Shown: positions 1 to 8,364, counted from the stretch's first letter. The stretch: 64,000 nucleotides of DNA from Chitinophagaceae bacterium (GCA_947458275.1 CANGYR010000005.1:92773-156772), one strand, 5' to 3'. Program-made: numbers and translations. Notes: generated by a model not told the origin, from the sequence alone.

Positions 1-1
1 A

Positions 2-88
2 CATGCCGGAGCACTTCGTGAAAAATCTTACATAAAATGGGGTGATAAATTCATCGCCTTTCGGTCATTGATGCAGGTTGTGAACTAA
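2..88 (+). CDS. 3' end of an unidentified gene (partial)
   Basis: An open frame enters from the left edge and stops at TAA (86-88). It gives 28 residues ending in ..RSLMQVVN. The frame contains both basic and hydrophobic residues and has no low-complexity character, so it could be a true C-terminus, but it is too short to assign to a family. It would be co-directional with hup, about 290 bases downstream. It could also be a chance open frame, because only the tail is visible. Confidence 0.4.
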   Translation, partial: HAGALREKSYIKWGDKFIAFRSLMQVVN

Positions 89-321
89 TTGTGCAAAACA
101 AAAAAAGAACCGTTTTTTTGTATTGAAATTTTGTGTATATAGGCCAAAACACAAGCCGGACAAGGTTTTTAAAGAGCACGCTCCGAAATCCGCTCCCACA
201 AAGGATTTCAAAGGATACACTTCGAAATGCGCATTACAACTTATCGATCTTATTTTCTCAGAATGCCCTATTTTAAGGGATTTCAGCCAATTTGCCACAA
301 CCCAAAAAAAATAAAAAAAAT
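89..321. other. intergenic region upstream of hup, no gene supported
   Basis: The ORF track lists a 63-residue frame on the plus strand and a 121-residue frame on the minus strand here. Neither shows a recognisable domain, and the two overlap each other. The stretch ends in an A/T tract just before the hup promoter. I see no gene or structured RNA in it. Confidence 0.5.
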
Positions 322-351
322 TTTGTTGGAAATAAAAACCCTCTATATTTG
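322..351 (+). promoter_or_regulatory. Bacteroidota-type promoter of hup
   Basis: TTTG at 322-325 is followed after 18 bases by TATATTTG at 344-351, which matches the Bacteroidota -33/-7 pattern (TTTG, about 19 bases, TAnnTTTG). The hup start codon lies 29 bases further on. The match is read directly from the sequence; activity is inferred. Confidence 0.7.
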
Positions 352-380
352 TTGTACTTAAAAATTTCAAAACTTTTATT

Positions 381-650
381 ATGAACAAAGCTGAATTAAT
401 CGCAAAAATCGCTGATGATGCCGGCATCACTAAAACTCAGGCAAACGCTACAGTGGATTCTTTCATTGAAGCTGTTACCAAAACTTTGAAAAGCGGTAAC
501 AAAGTTACATTAGTTGGTTTTGGTACATTCTCTGTTACCAAAAGAGCTGCTCGTAACGGTCGTAATCCGCAAACTGGTGCTGTGATCAAAATCAAAGCTA
601 AAAAAGTTGCGAAATTTAAAGCAGGAAAAGAACTATCTGCTAAAATCTAA
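381..650 (+). CDS. hup: HU family DNA-binding protein
   Basis: This is a small basic nucleoid protein of 89 residues, the usual HU length. It binds and bends DNA as a dimer and compacts the chromosome. The N-terminal helical part ([12 protein letters not shown]) is followed by the HU signature around residues 46-65 ([20 protein letters not shown]), where the arm carries the RNPQTG-type tip that intercalates into DNA. The ATG is preceded by a good TAnnTTTG promoter and followed by a strong hairpin terminator, so the gene is probably transcribed alone. HU and IHF subunits are hard to separate by sequence in this phylum; HU is the safer name. Confidence 0.97.
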   Translation: MNKAELIAKIADDAGITKTQANATVDSFIEAVTKTLKSGNKVTLVGFGTFSVTKRAARNGRNPQTGAVIKIKAKKVAKFKAGKELSAKI

Positions 651-669
651 TTAGCGGAAAAAAATTAAA

Positions 670-698
670 AGCAAGGCGCATATGCGTCTTGCTTTTTT
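670..698 (+). terminator. rho-independent terminator after hup
   Basis: A 12-bp inverted repeat (AGCAAGGCGCAT / ATGCGTCTTGCT, one mismatch) is followed directly by a run of T. It lies 20 bases after the hup stop codon and separates hup from the next promoter. Confidence 0.85.
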
Positions 699-702
699 AT
701 TA

Positions 703-710
703 TACCTTTG
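703..710 (+). promoter_or_regulatory. -7 promoter element of the THX gene
   Basis: TACCTTTG matches TAnnTTTG exactly and lies 17 bases before the THX ATG, so the 5' leader would be only about 10 bases. No good -33 element is visible at the expected distance, because that position falls in the hup terminator. Confidence 0.55.
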
Positions 711-727
711 TAAAAATTATTTATACT

Positions 728-859
728 ATGGGACGCGGAGATATCAAAACTAAAAAAGGAAAAATATTTGCAGGAAGTTTCGGTAAAACAAGACCAGCTA
801 AAGTAAATACTGCTGCAAAAGCGGCTCCTGCTAAAAAAGCTGCTGCAAAAAAGAAATAA
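728..859 (+). CDS. 30S ribosomal protein THX
   Basis: This 43-residue gene is too short for the ORF track. It starts MGRGDIKTKKGKIFAGSFGK, which is the THX/Thx family signature. This small basic peptide lies in the head of the 30S subunit and binds 16S rRNA. The tail is a lysine/alanine run (AAKAAPAKKAAAKKK) typical of Bacteroidota members. It has its own TAnnTTTG element upstream and a bidirectional terminator downstream, so it appears to be a single-gene transcript between hup and pdxH. Confidence 0.92.
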   Translation: MGRGDIKTKKGKIFAGSFGKTRPAKVNTAAKAAPAKKAAAKKK

Positions 860-884
860 ATTTTATTTTTTGCTGACATTAAAA

Positions 885-920
885 AAGTTTGCCCACGTTT
901 AAAACGTGGGCAAGTTTTTT
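885..920. terminator. bidirectional terminator between THX and pdxH
   Basis: The stem TTGCCCACGTTT / AAACGTGGGCAA (889-900 and 902-913) has an A-run on its left and a T-run on its right. It can therefore end both the rightward THX transcript and the leftward pdxH transcript. The pdxH stop codon abuts it. Confidence 0.85.
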
Positions 921-1558
921 TATGGGGAAAGGCGTTTAAAAGTCCAGCTGTCTGATTCCTCAAGTGTATACTCAATCCGGTCGTGGAGTCTGCCGGAGCG
1001 CCCTTGCCAGAACTCAATAAGGCTGGGAATAACACGATACCCACCCCAATGCGGAGGGCGTGGTATTTCTTTATTAGAATAGGTTTGTTCCAGCGTTTTA
1101 AATTTCTCTTCCAGCGTCTCTCTTGAATCAATCTCACTCGACTGATCCGATGCCCATGCACCGATTCTGCTGATCATCGGGCGTGAATGAAAATATTCAT
1201 CACTTTCCTTTTCGCTGATTTGTTCTATACCTCCTGTGATACGTACTTGTCTTTCGAGTTCTTTCCAGAAAAAAACAAGACACGCGTTCGGATTTTCTTT
1301 GATGTCGGCGGATTTATGGCTGTTGTAATTGGTAAAAAAAATAAACCCATTATCATCATATCCTTTAAGCAGAACTATTCTTGCAGAGGGAATTCCGGCG
1401 GTATTCGCCGTGGCAAGCGTCATAGCATTCACCTCGTCAATTTGACTGTCAACTGCTTCTCTCCACCACACATCAAATTGTCTGAATGGATTTCTATCAA
1501 CGTCCTTTTCAGATAACGACTGAAGTTTGTAGTCTTTTCTTATATCGGCTATGTTCAT
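920..1558 (-). CDS. pdxH: pyridoxamine 5'-phosphate oxidase
   Basis: This FMN-dependent enzyme oxidises pyridoxine or pyridoxamine phosphate to pyridoxal 5'-phosphate, the last step of PLP synthesis and salvage. The length of 212 residues is typical. Family motifs are visible: ARIVLLKGYD near residue 60, an FMN-contacting FFTNYNSHKS segment near 75-84, and the C-terminal dimerisation/PLP signature WGGYRVIPSLIEFWQGRSGRLHDR near 171-195. It overlaps the upstream coiled-coil gene by 4 bases (ATGA), so the two are probably translated from one mRNA. Confidence 0.97.
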   Translation of the reverse strand: MNIADIRKDYKLQSLSEKDVDRNPFRQFDVWWREAVDSQIDEVNAMTLATANTAGIPSARIVLLKGYDDNGFIFFTNYNSHKSADIKENPNACLVFFWKELERQVRITGGIEQISEKESDEYFHSRPMISRIGAWASDQSSEIDSRETLEEKFKTLEQTYSNKEIPRPPHWGGYRVIPSLIEFWQGRSGRLHDRIEYTLEESDSWTFKRLSP

Positions 1559-2076
1559 TTTGATGACTGATTATGTTCAGAAGAAAGTATTCGGTACTGT
1601 TGCAACTCTTCTTTTAAAAACTGATTGTCCATTTGAATGAGTTCCAAACTGCTCTCCAATTCAGCAATACGACTGTTTAATTGAGCAATATCTTTATACA
1701 CTTTAACAGCCTCGTCCATTTCCTTATATACATCTTCCAGTGCTGATTGGGTGGAGGAGTATTTATCTTTTAACTCGTAATAAGATTTTTCAACAGAAAC
1801 ATTTTGTGTGAGTTCATCTTCCAGCGATTGCTCTCTTTTTAAAGCGCCGGATGCCTGATGTTGAGCATCTTGAAGCTGATGCCGCATCTGTTCCATTTCA
1901 TAAATATTAACCTCCAGTCTGCTTTGAAGTTCAGCAATTTTTTGGGCAGACACTTTCAGAGATGCGAGCTCCTCTTCCTTCACCTGGATAAGGTATTGAA
2001 GGTCTTTCAATTCAAAATGCAACTCCTCATTTTCTTTTATCACATGTTGAAGTAAGTCATCGGATGGAGCAGACAT
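1555..2076 (-). CDS. coiled-coil protein of unknown function
   Basis: This 173-residue acidic protein is almost entirely heptad-like, with runs of Leu, Glu, Gln and Lys and no signal peptide or membrane segment. It therefore probably forms a long cytoplasmic coiled coil. I do not recognise a family. It lies between pyrH (25 bases upstream) and pdxH (4-base overlap) on the same strand, an operon position that suggests housekeeping co-expression but does not reveal a function. Confidence 0.75.
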   Translation of the reverse strand: MSAPSDDLLQHVIKENEELHFELKDLQYLIQVKEEELASLKVSAQKIAELQSRLEVNIYEMEQMRHQLQDAQHQASGALKREQSLEDELTQNVSVEKSYYELKDKYSSTQSALEDVYKEMDEAVKVYKDIAQLNSRIAELESSLELIQMDNQFLKEELQQYRILSSEHNQSSK

Positions 2077-2101
2077 TATTATTGATTGAATTTTTAAAAA
2101 A

Positions 2102-2812
2102 TCAATTTACAAGTGTACCTACTTTTTCTCCGGTTATCACCCTCATTAAATTTCCCGGCTTATTCATGTCAAAAACAATAATAGGCAGGTTGTTTTCCAT
2201 ACAAAGCGTAAATGCAGTCATGTCCATCACACTGAGCTTTTTGGAAATGCAGTCGGCAAACGAAATCTTATTGAATTTTTTTGCAGTGGGATCTTTCTCC
2301 GGATCAGCAGAGTAAATGCCATCCACGCGGGTTCCTTTCAAAATAACATCCGCTTTAATTTCTATTGCTCTTAATGATCCTGCTGTATCTGTAGTAAAAT
2401 AAGGGTTTCCCGTTCCCGCTCCGAAAATAACCACACGGCCTTTTTCCAGATGTCGCATTGCTCTTCTTCTGATATAAGGCTCTGCAATCTGCTCCATTTT
2501 AATGGCACTTTGCAAACGTGTATAAACGCCTGCTTTTTCCAATCCGCTCTGGACAGCCATTCCGTTGATAACCGTAGCCAGCATTCCCATGTAATCTCCT
2601 TGCGCTCTCTCTATACCGGTTTCGGCTTCGTTCATTCCTCTGTAAATATTTCCACCGCCAATAACCAACGCCACCTGTACACCAAGTTCTGTGATTTTCT
2701 TGATGTCTTTTGCATACTGTGCAATGACATTAGAATCAAGTCCGAAATTTTTTTCTCCCATTAAAGATTCTCCTGAAAGTTTTAGCAATACTCGTTTGTA
2801 TTTAGGCAACAT
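2102..2812 (-). CDS. pyrH: UMP kinase
   Basis: This cytoplasmic hexameric kinase of the amino-acid-kinase fold phosphorylates UMP to UDP in pyrimidine synthesis. It is 236 residues long, the family norm. Visible motifs are the N-terminal KLSGESLMG phosphate loop, [13 protein letters not shown], a nucleotide-binding [15 protein letters not shown] segment near 130-144, and [17 protein letters not shown]. It follows tsf on the same strand with a hairpin between them. The order rpsB-tsf-pyrH is a classic conserved bacterial cluster, which supports the assignment. Confidence 0.98.
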   Translation of the reverse strand: MLPKYKRVLLKLSGESLMGEKNFGLDSNVIAQYAKDIKKITELGVQVALVIGGGNIYRGMNEAETGIERAQGDYMGMLATVINGMAVQSGLEKAGVYTRLQSAIKMEQIAEPYIRRRAMRHLEKGRVVIFGAGTGNPYFTTDTAGSLRAIEIKADVILKGTRVDGIYSADPEKDPTAKKFNKISFADCISKKLSVMDMTAFTLCMENNLPIIVFDMNKPGNLMRVITGEKVGTLVN

Positions 2813-2866
2813 AGCTGGCGCGATTTATTGTTTTAAGTTAAAAAATTAAGCAATATGCATAAAAAA

Positions 2867-2886
2867 ACCCGGTAAATACCGGGTTA
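2867..2886 (-). terminator. terminator between tsf and pyrH
   Basis: The stem AACCCGG / CCGGGTT around a short A/T loop is followed on the minus strand by a run of seven T. It lies 17 bases after the tsf stop codon and would end or attenuate the rplM-to-tsf transcript ahead of pyrH. Confidence 0.75.
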
Positions 2887-2902
2887 AAAATAAAAAAATT
2901 AA

Positions 2903-3724
2903 TTATCCTAAAGCAACTCTTTTAAATTCAATTACTTTCAAATCAGCACTAATGCTTTTCAGATAGTCAGTTACAGATTTATTACTGTCTTTTACGAAAG
3001 GCTGAGCTAGCAGGGTATTGTCCTTGAAGAATTTATTCAATTTTCCGATAGCTATTTTTTCAGCCATTTCAGCCGGTTTGCCTTCTGCCTTAACCATTTC
3101 GATAGCAATTTCTTTCTCTCTGGCAATTACATCTGCAGGGATAGATGTCTCGTCAACAGCCAGCGGATTCATAGCAGCAATTTGCATAGCTAAATCTTTA
3201 CCTGCTTCTTCAGCAATTTCAGTCAGTCCTACCAATACACCCATTCTGTTGGCACCGTGGATATAACTCGAAACATAAGGAGCTTCGATTCTTTCGAATT
3301 TAGACACCTCAATTTTTTCACCGATCGCTGCTAATTTATCATTGATTAAATCAGCCACTTTTGCTCCGTTGATAGAAACATTATTCAATTCATCTACACT
3401 TTTTACATTGTTGGCAATCGCAGCATCAGCAATAGATTGAGCAAAAGCAACAAAGTCAGCATTTTTACTTACGAAATCTGTTTCGCAGCTGATGCACAAA
3501 ACAATACCGGCTTTATTATCCGCAGTTGTTTTAGCTAAAATAACACCTTCTTTTGCTTCACGATCGCTGCGTTTTGCAGCAACTTTTTGTCCTTGTTTAC
3601 GAAGCCAGTCGATAGCGGCTTCAAAATCACCCTGACTTTCAGTCAAAGCTTTACGGCAATCAAGCATACCTGCTCCGGTAGCCTGACGTAATTTATTTAT
3701 ATCTGCAGCAGTTATTGTACTCAT
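2903..3724 (-). CDS. tsf: translation elongation factor Ts
   Basis: EF-Ts is the nucleotide exchange factor that regenerates EF-Tu-GTP. The 273 residues start with a UBA-like N-terminal domain (ITAADINKLRQATGAGMLDCRKAL). The EF-Tu contact motif follows in a slightly divergent form (CISCETDFVSKNADFV near residues 77-92, with the conserved TDFV). It lies 76 bases downstream of rpsB, the usual partner. Nothing unusual is seen in length or sequence. Confidence 0.98.
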   Translation of the reverse strand: MSTITAADINKLRQATGAGMLDCRKALTESQGDFEAAIDWLRKQGQKVAAKRSDREAKEGVILAKTTADNKAGIVLCISCETDFVSKNADFVAFAQSIADAAIANNVKSVDELNNVSINGAKVADLINDKLAAIGEKIEVSKFERIEAPYVSSYIHGANRMGVLVGLTEIAEEAGKDLAMQIAAMNPLAVDETSIPADVIAREKEIAIEMVKAEGKPAEMAEKIAIGKLNKFFKDNTLLAQPFVKDSNKSVTDYLKSISADLKVIEFKRVALG

Positions 3725-3800
3725 GATAATTAACTCTTTTAAAAGTAATTTTTAAATGGTTTTTTTAAAGCTTTAATCTAAGATTAAACGATAAACATTC

Positions 3801-4667
3801 TTATTTACCCATAGGTTTTCTTCCGGGTCCGGAAGAAGCAACACGACGTTTAGCAGGTGCTCCGCCTCTCCCGCGCTTATTTTTATCATCTCCCGCATCC
3901 AGCTTCTGCTCGAAGCGTGCAGCTTTTGCTTCAGGAGTTTCTTCAACGTCTGATTGATCATCGTCCTCTTTATCAGCCTGGCGCTCTTGCAATCCCTCTG
4001 CAATAGCAGCAGTGATATAATTAACAATGATGGAGATAGATTTAGTAGCATCATCATTTGCAGGAATCGCAAAGTCAACTTTGTTAGGATCGCAGTTGGT
4101 ATCCACCATTCCGAAAGTACCGATGTTTAATCTTTTTGCTTCAGACAAAGCGATGTGCTCATGTCCGATATCAACAAGGAATAACGCAGATGGAACTCGG
4201 CTGATTTGTGCGATACCGCCCAATACCTTTTCCATTTTATCTTTATCTCTGCTTAATGTAAGTCTTTCTTTTTTGGTAAGATTTTCTGCTGTTCCATCTG
4301 CAAGCAATTTTTCAATGCTCTGCATTTTCTTCACGCTCTTACGAACAGTATTAAAGTTGGTCAACATACCACCCAACCAACGCTCTGTAGCGTAAGGCAT
4401 GTTCACTCTTTTAGCACATTCCTGAACAATTTCTTTTGCTTGTTTTTTTGTGGCAACAAACATGACTTTTTTACCGCTGCGCGCAATAGCTTTCAATGCT
4501 GCAGCAGCTTCCTGCAATCCTTCAACCGTTTTGTTCAGGTCGATGATATGAATTCCTTTTTTCTCTGCGAAAATGTAAGGAAGCATTTTAGGATTCCATT
4601 TTTTCTTCAGGTGACCGAAGTGAACACCTGCTTCTAGAAGTTGCTGTTGTAAGGAAGTATTTTCCAT
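3801..4667 (-). CDS. rpsB: 30S ribosomal protein S2 with long C-terminal tail
   Basis: S2 is the primary small-subunit protein that helps recruit S1. The conserved core runs to about residue 230 (ending near VNYITAAIAEGLQERQAD) with typical motifs HFGHLKKKWNPKM and ERWLGGMLTNF. After it comes a highly charged tail of about 55 residues, first acidic (DKEDDDQSDVEE) and then basic (KNKRGRGG, GPGRKPMGK). The tail looks disordered. C-terminal S2 extensions occur in Bacteroidota, so this is probably genuine rather than a frame error. The gene leads the rpsB-tsf pair. Confidence 0.97.
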   Translation of the reverse strand: MENTSLQQQLLEAGVHFGHLKKKWNPKMLPYIFAEKKGIHIIDLNKTVEGLQEAAAALKAIARSGKKVMFVATKKQAKEIVQECAKRVNMPYATERWLGGMLTNFNTVRKSVKKMQSIEKLLADGTAENLTKKERLTLSRDKDKMEKVLGGIAQISRVPSALFLVDIGHEHIALSEAKRLNIGTFGMVDTNCDPNKVDFAIPANDDATKSISIIVNYITAAIAEGLQERQADKEDDDQSDVEETPEAKAARFEQKLDAGDDKNKRGRGGAPAKRRVASSGPGRKPMGK

Positions 4668-4699
4668 TATTTATACTTTTTTTATTTTATTTACTTTGA

Positions 4700-4765
4700 T
4701 TGTTTGTGGTTTGTGGTTTATAGTTTGTGGTTGAAACAACTACAAACTACAAACCATAAACAAAT
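4700..4765. repeat. imperfect inverted repeat of GTTTGTGG units between rpsI and rpsB
   Basis: The left half repeats TTTGTGGTTTGTGGTTTATAG and the right half reads ACTACAAACTACAAACCATAAAC, roughly its reverse complement. The two arms can pair into a long imperfect hairpin. It may act as an attenuator between the rplM-rpsI and rpsB-tsf units, or may be an interspersed repeat; there is no T-run on either side. Confidence 0.5.
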
Positions 4766-4771
4766 ATAATT

Positions 4772-5161
4772 TTAACGCTTGCTGAACTGGAAGCTTCTTC
4801 TTGCTTTCTTGCGTCCTGGTTTTTTACGCTCAACAGAACGTGGATCGCGTTTCAGCAAACCTGCTGCTTTCAAAGCCGGGCGATAGTCAGCACTTACTTC
4901 CAGCAAAGCTCTTGAAATAGCTAGCTTGGCCGCTTCTGCCTGGCCTTTAACGCCACCGCCGGTAGCATTTACCTGAATATCAAATTTATCAAGCGCTTCA
5001 GCAATTTTCAGCGGAGCTTCTACTTGATTTTGAAGATATACAAGTGGGAAATATGTTTTATAATCTTTACCGTTTACAGTTATTTTACCCGCGCCTTTAG
5101 AAAGGAAAACACGCGTAACCGCTTCTTTTCTACGGCCAACTGCATTTTTTTGTTTTTCCAT
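4772..5161 (-). CDS. rpsI: 30S ribosomal protein S9
   Basis: S9 lies in the 30S head, and its C-terminal tail reaches the P-site tRNA. The 129-residue length is normal. It starts with KNAVGRRKEAVTRVFL and ends with the typical basic tail (DPRSVERKKPGRKKARRSFQFSKR), whose last residues contact the tRNA anticodon stem. It lies 38 bases after rplM, the universal rplM-rpsI operon arrangement. Confidence 0.99.
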   Translation of the reverse strand: MEKQKNAVGRRKEAVTRVFLSKGAGKITVNGKDYKTYFPLVYLQNQVEAPLKIAEALDKFDIQVNATGGGVKGQAEAAKLAISRALLEVSADYRPALKAAGLLKRDPRSVERKKPGRKKARRSFQFSKR

Positions 5162-5199
5162 ATTAGTATGTTTTTTCGTCAGTTAAAATGACGGTTGAA

Positions 5200-5655
5200 T
5201 TATTTAATTTTTGTGAAAGTTAGTTCAGCAGGTTGCTGTGCAGTATGTGGGTGTTTATCTCCCGCATATACAAACAACTTCTTGTACATTTTACGTCCAA
5301 GGCGATTTTTAGGCAACATACCTTTAACTGCTCTTTCAATAACAACTTCCGGACGACGCTTCAACAAATCTTTTGCCGCCTCGCCTTTCTGACCACCGGG
5401 GTATCCGCTATAAGTCAGATACTCTTTGTCTTCCATTTTGTTTCCGGTGAATTTTACTTTTTCGGCATTCAATACAATTACAAAATCTCCGCAATCAACG
5501 TGTGGAGTGTAATAGGCTTTGTTCTTACCACGGAGAACGGACGCAATTTTTGCGCACATACGACCAACGGTTTGATTAGTACCGTCTACAACGTACCATT
5601 TACGCTGCACGGTAGCCTCGTTCGCATGTTTAGTGGTGAAATGTAGTTTACTCAT
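5200..5655 (-). CDS. rplM: 50S ribosomal protein L13
   Basis: L13 is an early-assembly 50S protein. It has 151 residues with the family patterns KWYVVDGTNQTVGRMCAKIA, YYTPHVDCGDFVIVLNAEKV near residues 48-67, and MLPKNRLGRKMYKKLFVYAG near 113-132. It leads the rplM-rpsI operon, and a TACCTTCG promoter element lies about 60 bases upstream of its start codon. Confidence 0.99.
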   Translation of the reverse strand: MSKLHFTTKHANEATVQRKWYVVDGTNQTVGRMCAKIASVLRGKNKAYYTPHVDCGDFVIVLNAEKVKFTGNKMEDKEYLTYSGYPGGQKGEAAKDLLKRRPEVVIERAVKGMLPKNRLGRKMYKKLFVYAGDKHPHTAQQPAELTFTKIK

Positions 5656-5712
5656 TGTTCTGTTTTTTAAGTGATGCCTCAGCTATCCCTGTGGCAATAA
5701 AATTTTGGAGTG

Positions 5713-5747
5713 CGAAGGTAGGGGGAATTGATTGTTTTACACAACAA
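5713..5747 (-). promoter_or_regulatory. promoter of the rplM-rpsI operon
   Basis: On the minus strand TTGTTG is followed after about 21 bases by TACCTTCG (complement of 5713-5720). This is a one-base variant of TAnnTTTG. The spacing is acceptable for the Bacteroidota sigma factor. It lies about 57 bases before the rplM ATG. Confidence 0.55.
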
Positions 5748-5812
5748 TTTAAGCGCAATTTTTTATCGCGCTTTTGTAACTGATTGATTTTCAGTAAAAA
5801 TTTTGAGTTTTT

Positions 5813-7024
5813 TTATCTCCCACATTTATCACTCACTAATATCCCATCTATAAACACCTTACACACATTGGTGACATATTCAAAAGGATCGCCATTATAT
5901 AATACCAGATCGGCATCTTTACCGGGCTCTATACTTCCTACTTTTTTATCAATTCCCAGTAGTTTGGCCGGATTGATGGTAATGGATTTCAATGCCTCAT
6001 CGTATGGAAGTCCGCTTGCCATGGCAATAGCCGCTTCGAACAAAACAATACGGGTTTTGGGAACATACGGCTCAAAGCCGCTTTCAATGCTCACCGAAAT
6101 TCCCGCATTGGTTAATATCAATGCTGTTTCTCTTGACAAATTGACCTTATCTTCCTCTCCCGGCGTCATCGTAGCATGTAAGATGATTTCAGCTTTTGCG
6201 TTTTTAATTTCATCAATAAGTCGGTATGATTCAGCCGCGCCATCTATCACTAGTTTGAATTTAAATTCTTTCGCCAACCGAATGGCATTCATAATGTCTG
6301 TCGATTTATTAGCGGTAATCATTCCTTTGACCTCTCCACTCAGCAATTTAGCCAGAGCATCCATTTTCAAATCCGGTGAAGGTCGCTTGGAACTGTCTTT
6401 ATCATTTAATTTTTTCAGATGCGCCTGCGCTTTTAGCAACTCCGTTCTGATCATCGCCATTTGCTTGGCTTTGGTTCCGGGAGAGGAGAAATTTCCTGAT
6501 ACCGATGGCCCCAGTGTCATAGCAATCATGCTCAAAGGCTGCAGCGTTACACTTTCTACTGTTCCTTTTTTTGTTTTGGCAATCATGGTTTGTCCACTCA
6601 CCAATGCCCCGATGCCATGTCCGGTATGAATGGTGGTAACGCCGTATTCTCGGGCTACTTTAACTAATGTCTCATCGGGGTTGTAGGCATCTATTGCCCT
6701 CAAATCGGGCTGAATGGGAGAAGATTTTTCCAGCTGATCTTGATCAGTGGAAATATTCAACACACCCGACATACCAATGACTGTTCTGGCATCAATCAAT
6801 CCGGGTGTAACCACTTCAGATTCATGAATGGTATAGTTGGCCGGGATGGTAATAGATGTGGCTGTTCCTACTTTTTCAATTTTCCCATCCTTTACCAAAA
6901 TTACTCCATCGCGGAGAGGGCTACCCGAAGCTGTGTGAATGACTTTTGCCTTGATGGCAATCTGCGCCATTAACAAAGCAGGTAGACTGATAATAAATAA
7001 AGTTGAATATATTTTTTTTTGCAT
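5813..7024 (-). CDS. exported amidohydrolase-like protein lacking metal ligands
   Basis: This 403-residue protein has an N-terminal signal peptide (IYSTLFIISLPALLMAQ) followed by an amidohydrolase/imidazolonepropionase-type fold. The family HxH motif after strand 1, normally PGLIDTHSH, reads PGLIDARTV. The positions aligning with the other histidines and the aspartate of the downstream-type paralogue (gene 7057-8364) are also changed (HFHSH to MITAN, LHH to IDG, HTDD to ESGF). The C-terminal signature VGSIEPGKDADLVLYNGDPF is intact. I infer a folded but probably non-catalytic paralogue that pairs with its neighbour 32 bases upstream in the same operon. The substrate is unknown. Confidence 0.85.
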   Translation of the reverse strand: MQKKIYSTLFIISLPALLMAQIAIKAKVIHTASGSPLRDGVILVKDGKIEKVGTATSITIPANYTIHESEVVTPGLIDARTVIGMSGVLNISTDQDQLEKSSPIQPDLRAIDAYNPDETLVKVAREYGVTTIHTGHGIGALVSGQTMIAKTKKGTVESVTLQPLSMIAMTLGPSVSGNFSSPGTKAKQMAMIRTELLKAQAHLKKLNDKDSSKRPSPDLKMDALAKLLSGEVKGMITANKSTDIMNAIRLAKEFKFKLVIDGAAESYRLIDEIKNAKAEIILHATMTPGEEDKVNLSRETALILTNAGISVSIESGFEPYVPKTRIVLFEAAIAMASGLPYDEALKSITINPAKLLGIDKKVGSIEPGKDADLVLYNGDPFEYVTNVCKVFIDGILVSDKCGR

Positions 7025-7056
7025 AATGACTGCTTGGATATTAATAAATGGTATGC

Positions 7057-8364
7057 TTAATTATCGTCAGTTTTGTGATGGTGATACTCAGATCTTTCGT
7101 TGGAATATACATTATACCCACCGAGTAAAAATGTCTTGTCGGCAGGATTAGCAAGGTCGAATCTTTTCACGCCTTCCACCCAGGTCTGTTCCACTTTGGT
7201 GTACACACTGAAAGGATCACCAGAGAGAATAATAAAATCAGCATCCTTCCCTTTTTCCAGCGAACCCACGCGGCTCGACAAATCCAGCATTTTGGCGCCT
7301 GCTGTGGTAAGACCTTCCAGGGCTTTCTCTCTGCTCATGCCTTCTCTGACAGATAATGCTGCAGAGCGAAGAAACAATCTGGAATCGGTGATGCCATCAT
7401 CAGTATGAAAACCTACCAACGCGCCGGCTTTTTCTAAAATGCCTCCTGTAGCCAATGTGAGATTAAGTGCTTCCATTTTTCCGCCGGGCACTTCTATGTT
7501 GATGATTGAACAAGGCACTCCGGCTTTTACAATTTCATCTGCCACCATGGCTCCTTCTGAGATGTGATGTAAAACTATTCTGAAACCAAACTCTTTCGAG
7601 AGTCTGATAGCGGTTAAAATATCATTGGCTTTATGTGAATGAAAATGCACAACCCTTTTGCCACTCAGCACTTCCAGCAGCGGTTCCATGCGTAAATCTC
7701 TTTCGGGCATTTTACTGCTGTCTTTTCCGGCTTTTTCAATTTTCTTTTTGTAAGCCAACGCCTGCATGTAAAGATCTCTGTCCATCGATGCGCTCCTTGC
7801 TCTTGTTCCTGGAAAAGAAGTGTTGTTGCGCATAGAATTGGTCCCGTTGGCCATCTTCATCCCGCCAAACAACCCTTTTTCATTTACAAGCAGCAAATCC
7901 TCCACAATTTTAGCTTCGCGCATTTTTACATAAATCGTTTGTCCGCTCATCAGATGTCCGGATCCCGGCATGATGTTGATGGTGGTGATACCGCCGGCAA
8001 GTGCTTTTTTAAAACCGTCGCTGATTGGATCAATCGCATCAAAGGCACGCGCTTCCGGATTAAGCGCGCTTGAACCATCGCCTCCTTCCGGACCTCCGAG
8101 ATGTGAATGGGTATCTACCAAACCGGGCATGATGATTTTACCGGTAACATCCCTTACTTCTGCATCTTTTGGAATGGAACTAACGTCGTCGGTTACACTA
8201 AGTATTTTTCCTTTCTGAACAATGAGGATGGCATTCTCTATGGGCTTGCCTGCCATTGTATAGATTAATGCCCCGCGAAACGCGATTGGTTTTTCCTGCG
8301 CTTTAATTTGATAAACAAATGAGAGCAAGAGTATCGGAGACAAGATGATTATGCGCATATTCAA
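7057..8364 (-). CDS. exported amidohydrolase with intact metal site
   Basis: This 435-residue protein has a signal peptide (IIILSPILLLSFVYQIKAQ) and a complete amidohydrolase superfamily core. Visible elements are the HxH metal motif in PGLVDTHSHLGG near residue 85, HFHSHKAND and VLHHISEGA strands with histidine ligands, a HTDDG motif with the catalytic aspartate, and the C-terminal VGSLEKGKDADFIILSGDPF. It probably hydrolyses a cyclic amide or peptide-like substrate in the periplasm, but the exact substrate cannot be read. It is the upstream gene of a two-gene operon with the metal-site-less paralogue. Confidence 0.88.
   Translation of the reverse strand: MNMRIIILSPILLLSFVYQIKAQEKPIAFRGALIYTMAGKPIENAILIVQKGKILSVTDDVSSIPKDAEVRDVTGKIIMPGLVDTHSHLGGPEGGDGSSALNPEARAFDAIDPISDGFKKALAGGITTINIMPGSGHLMSGQTIYVKMREAKIVEDLLLVNEKGLFGGMKMANGTNSMRNNTSFPGTRARSASMDRDLYMQALAYKKKIEKAGKDSSKMPERDLRMEPLLEVLSGKRVVHFHSHKANDILTAIRLSKEFGFRIVLHHISEGAMVADEIVKAGVPCSIINIEVPGGKMEALNLTLATGGILEKAGALVGFHTDDGITDSRLFLRSAALSVREGMSREKALEGLTTAGAKMLDLSSRVGSLEKGKDADFIILSGDPFSVYTKVEQTWVEGVKRFDLANPADKTFLLGGYNVYSNERSEYHHHKTDDN

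Noticed and set aside
123-314. 63-residue plus-strand ORF upstream of hup
   Set aside because: It starts at TTG, has no family and is likely chance in an AT-rich intergenic region.
65-430. 121-residue minus-strand ORF over the hup promoter
   Set aside because: It overlaps the real hup gene and its promoter, has a biased low-complexity Phe-rich sequence and no family resemblance.
721-1161. 146-residue minus-strand ORF over THX and pdxH
   Set aside because: It is a shadow of THX and pdxH, both recognised families with proper starts; no domain is seen.
5784-6629. 281-residue plus-strand ORF opposite the amidohydrolase
   Set aside because: It is a shadow of the amidohydrolase-like gene; the coding strand has a signal peptide and family motifs.
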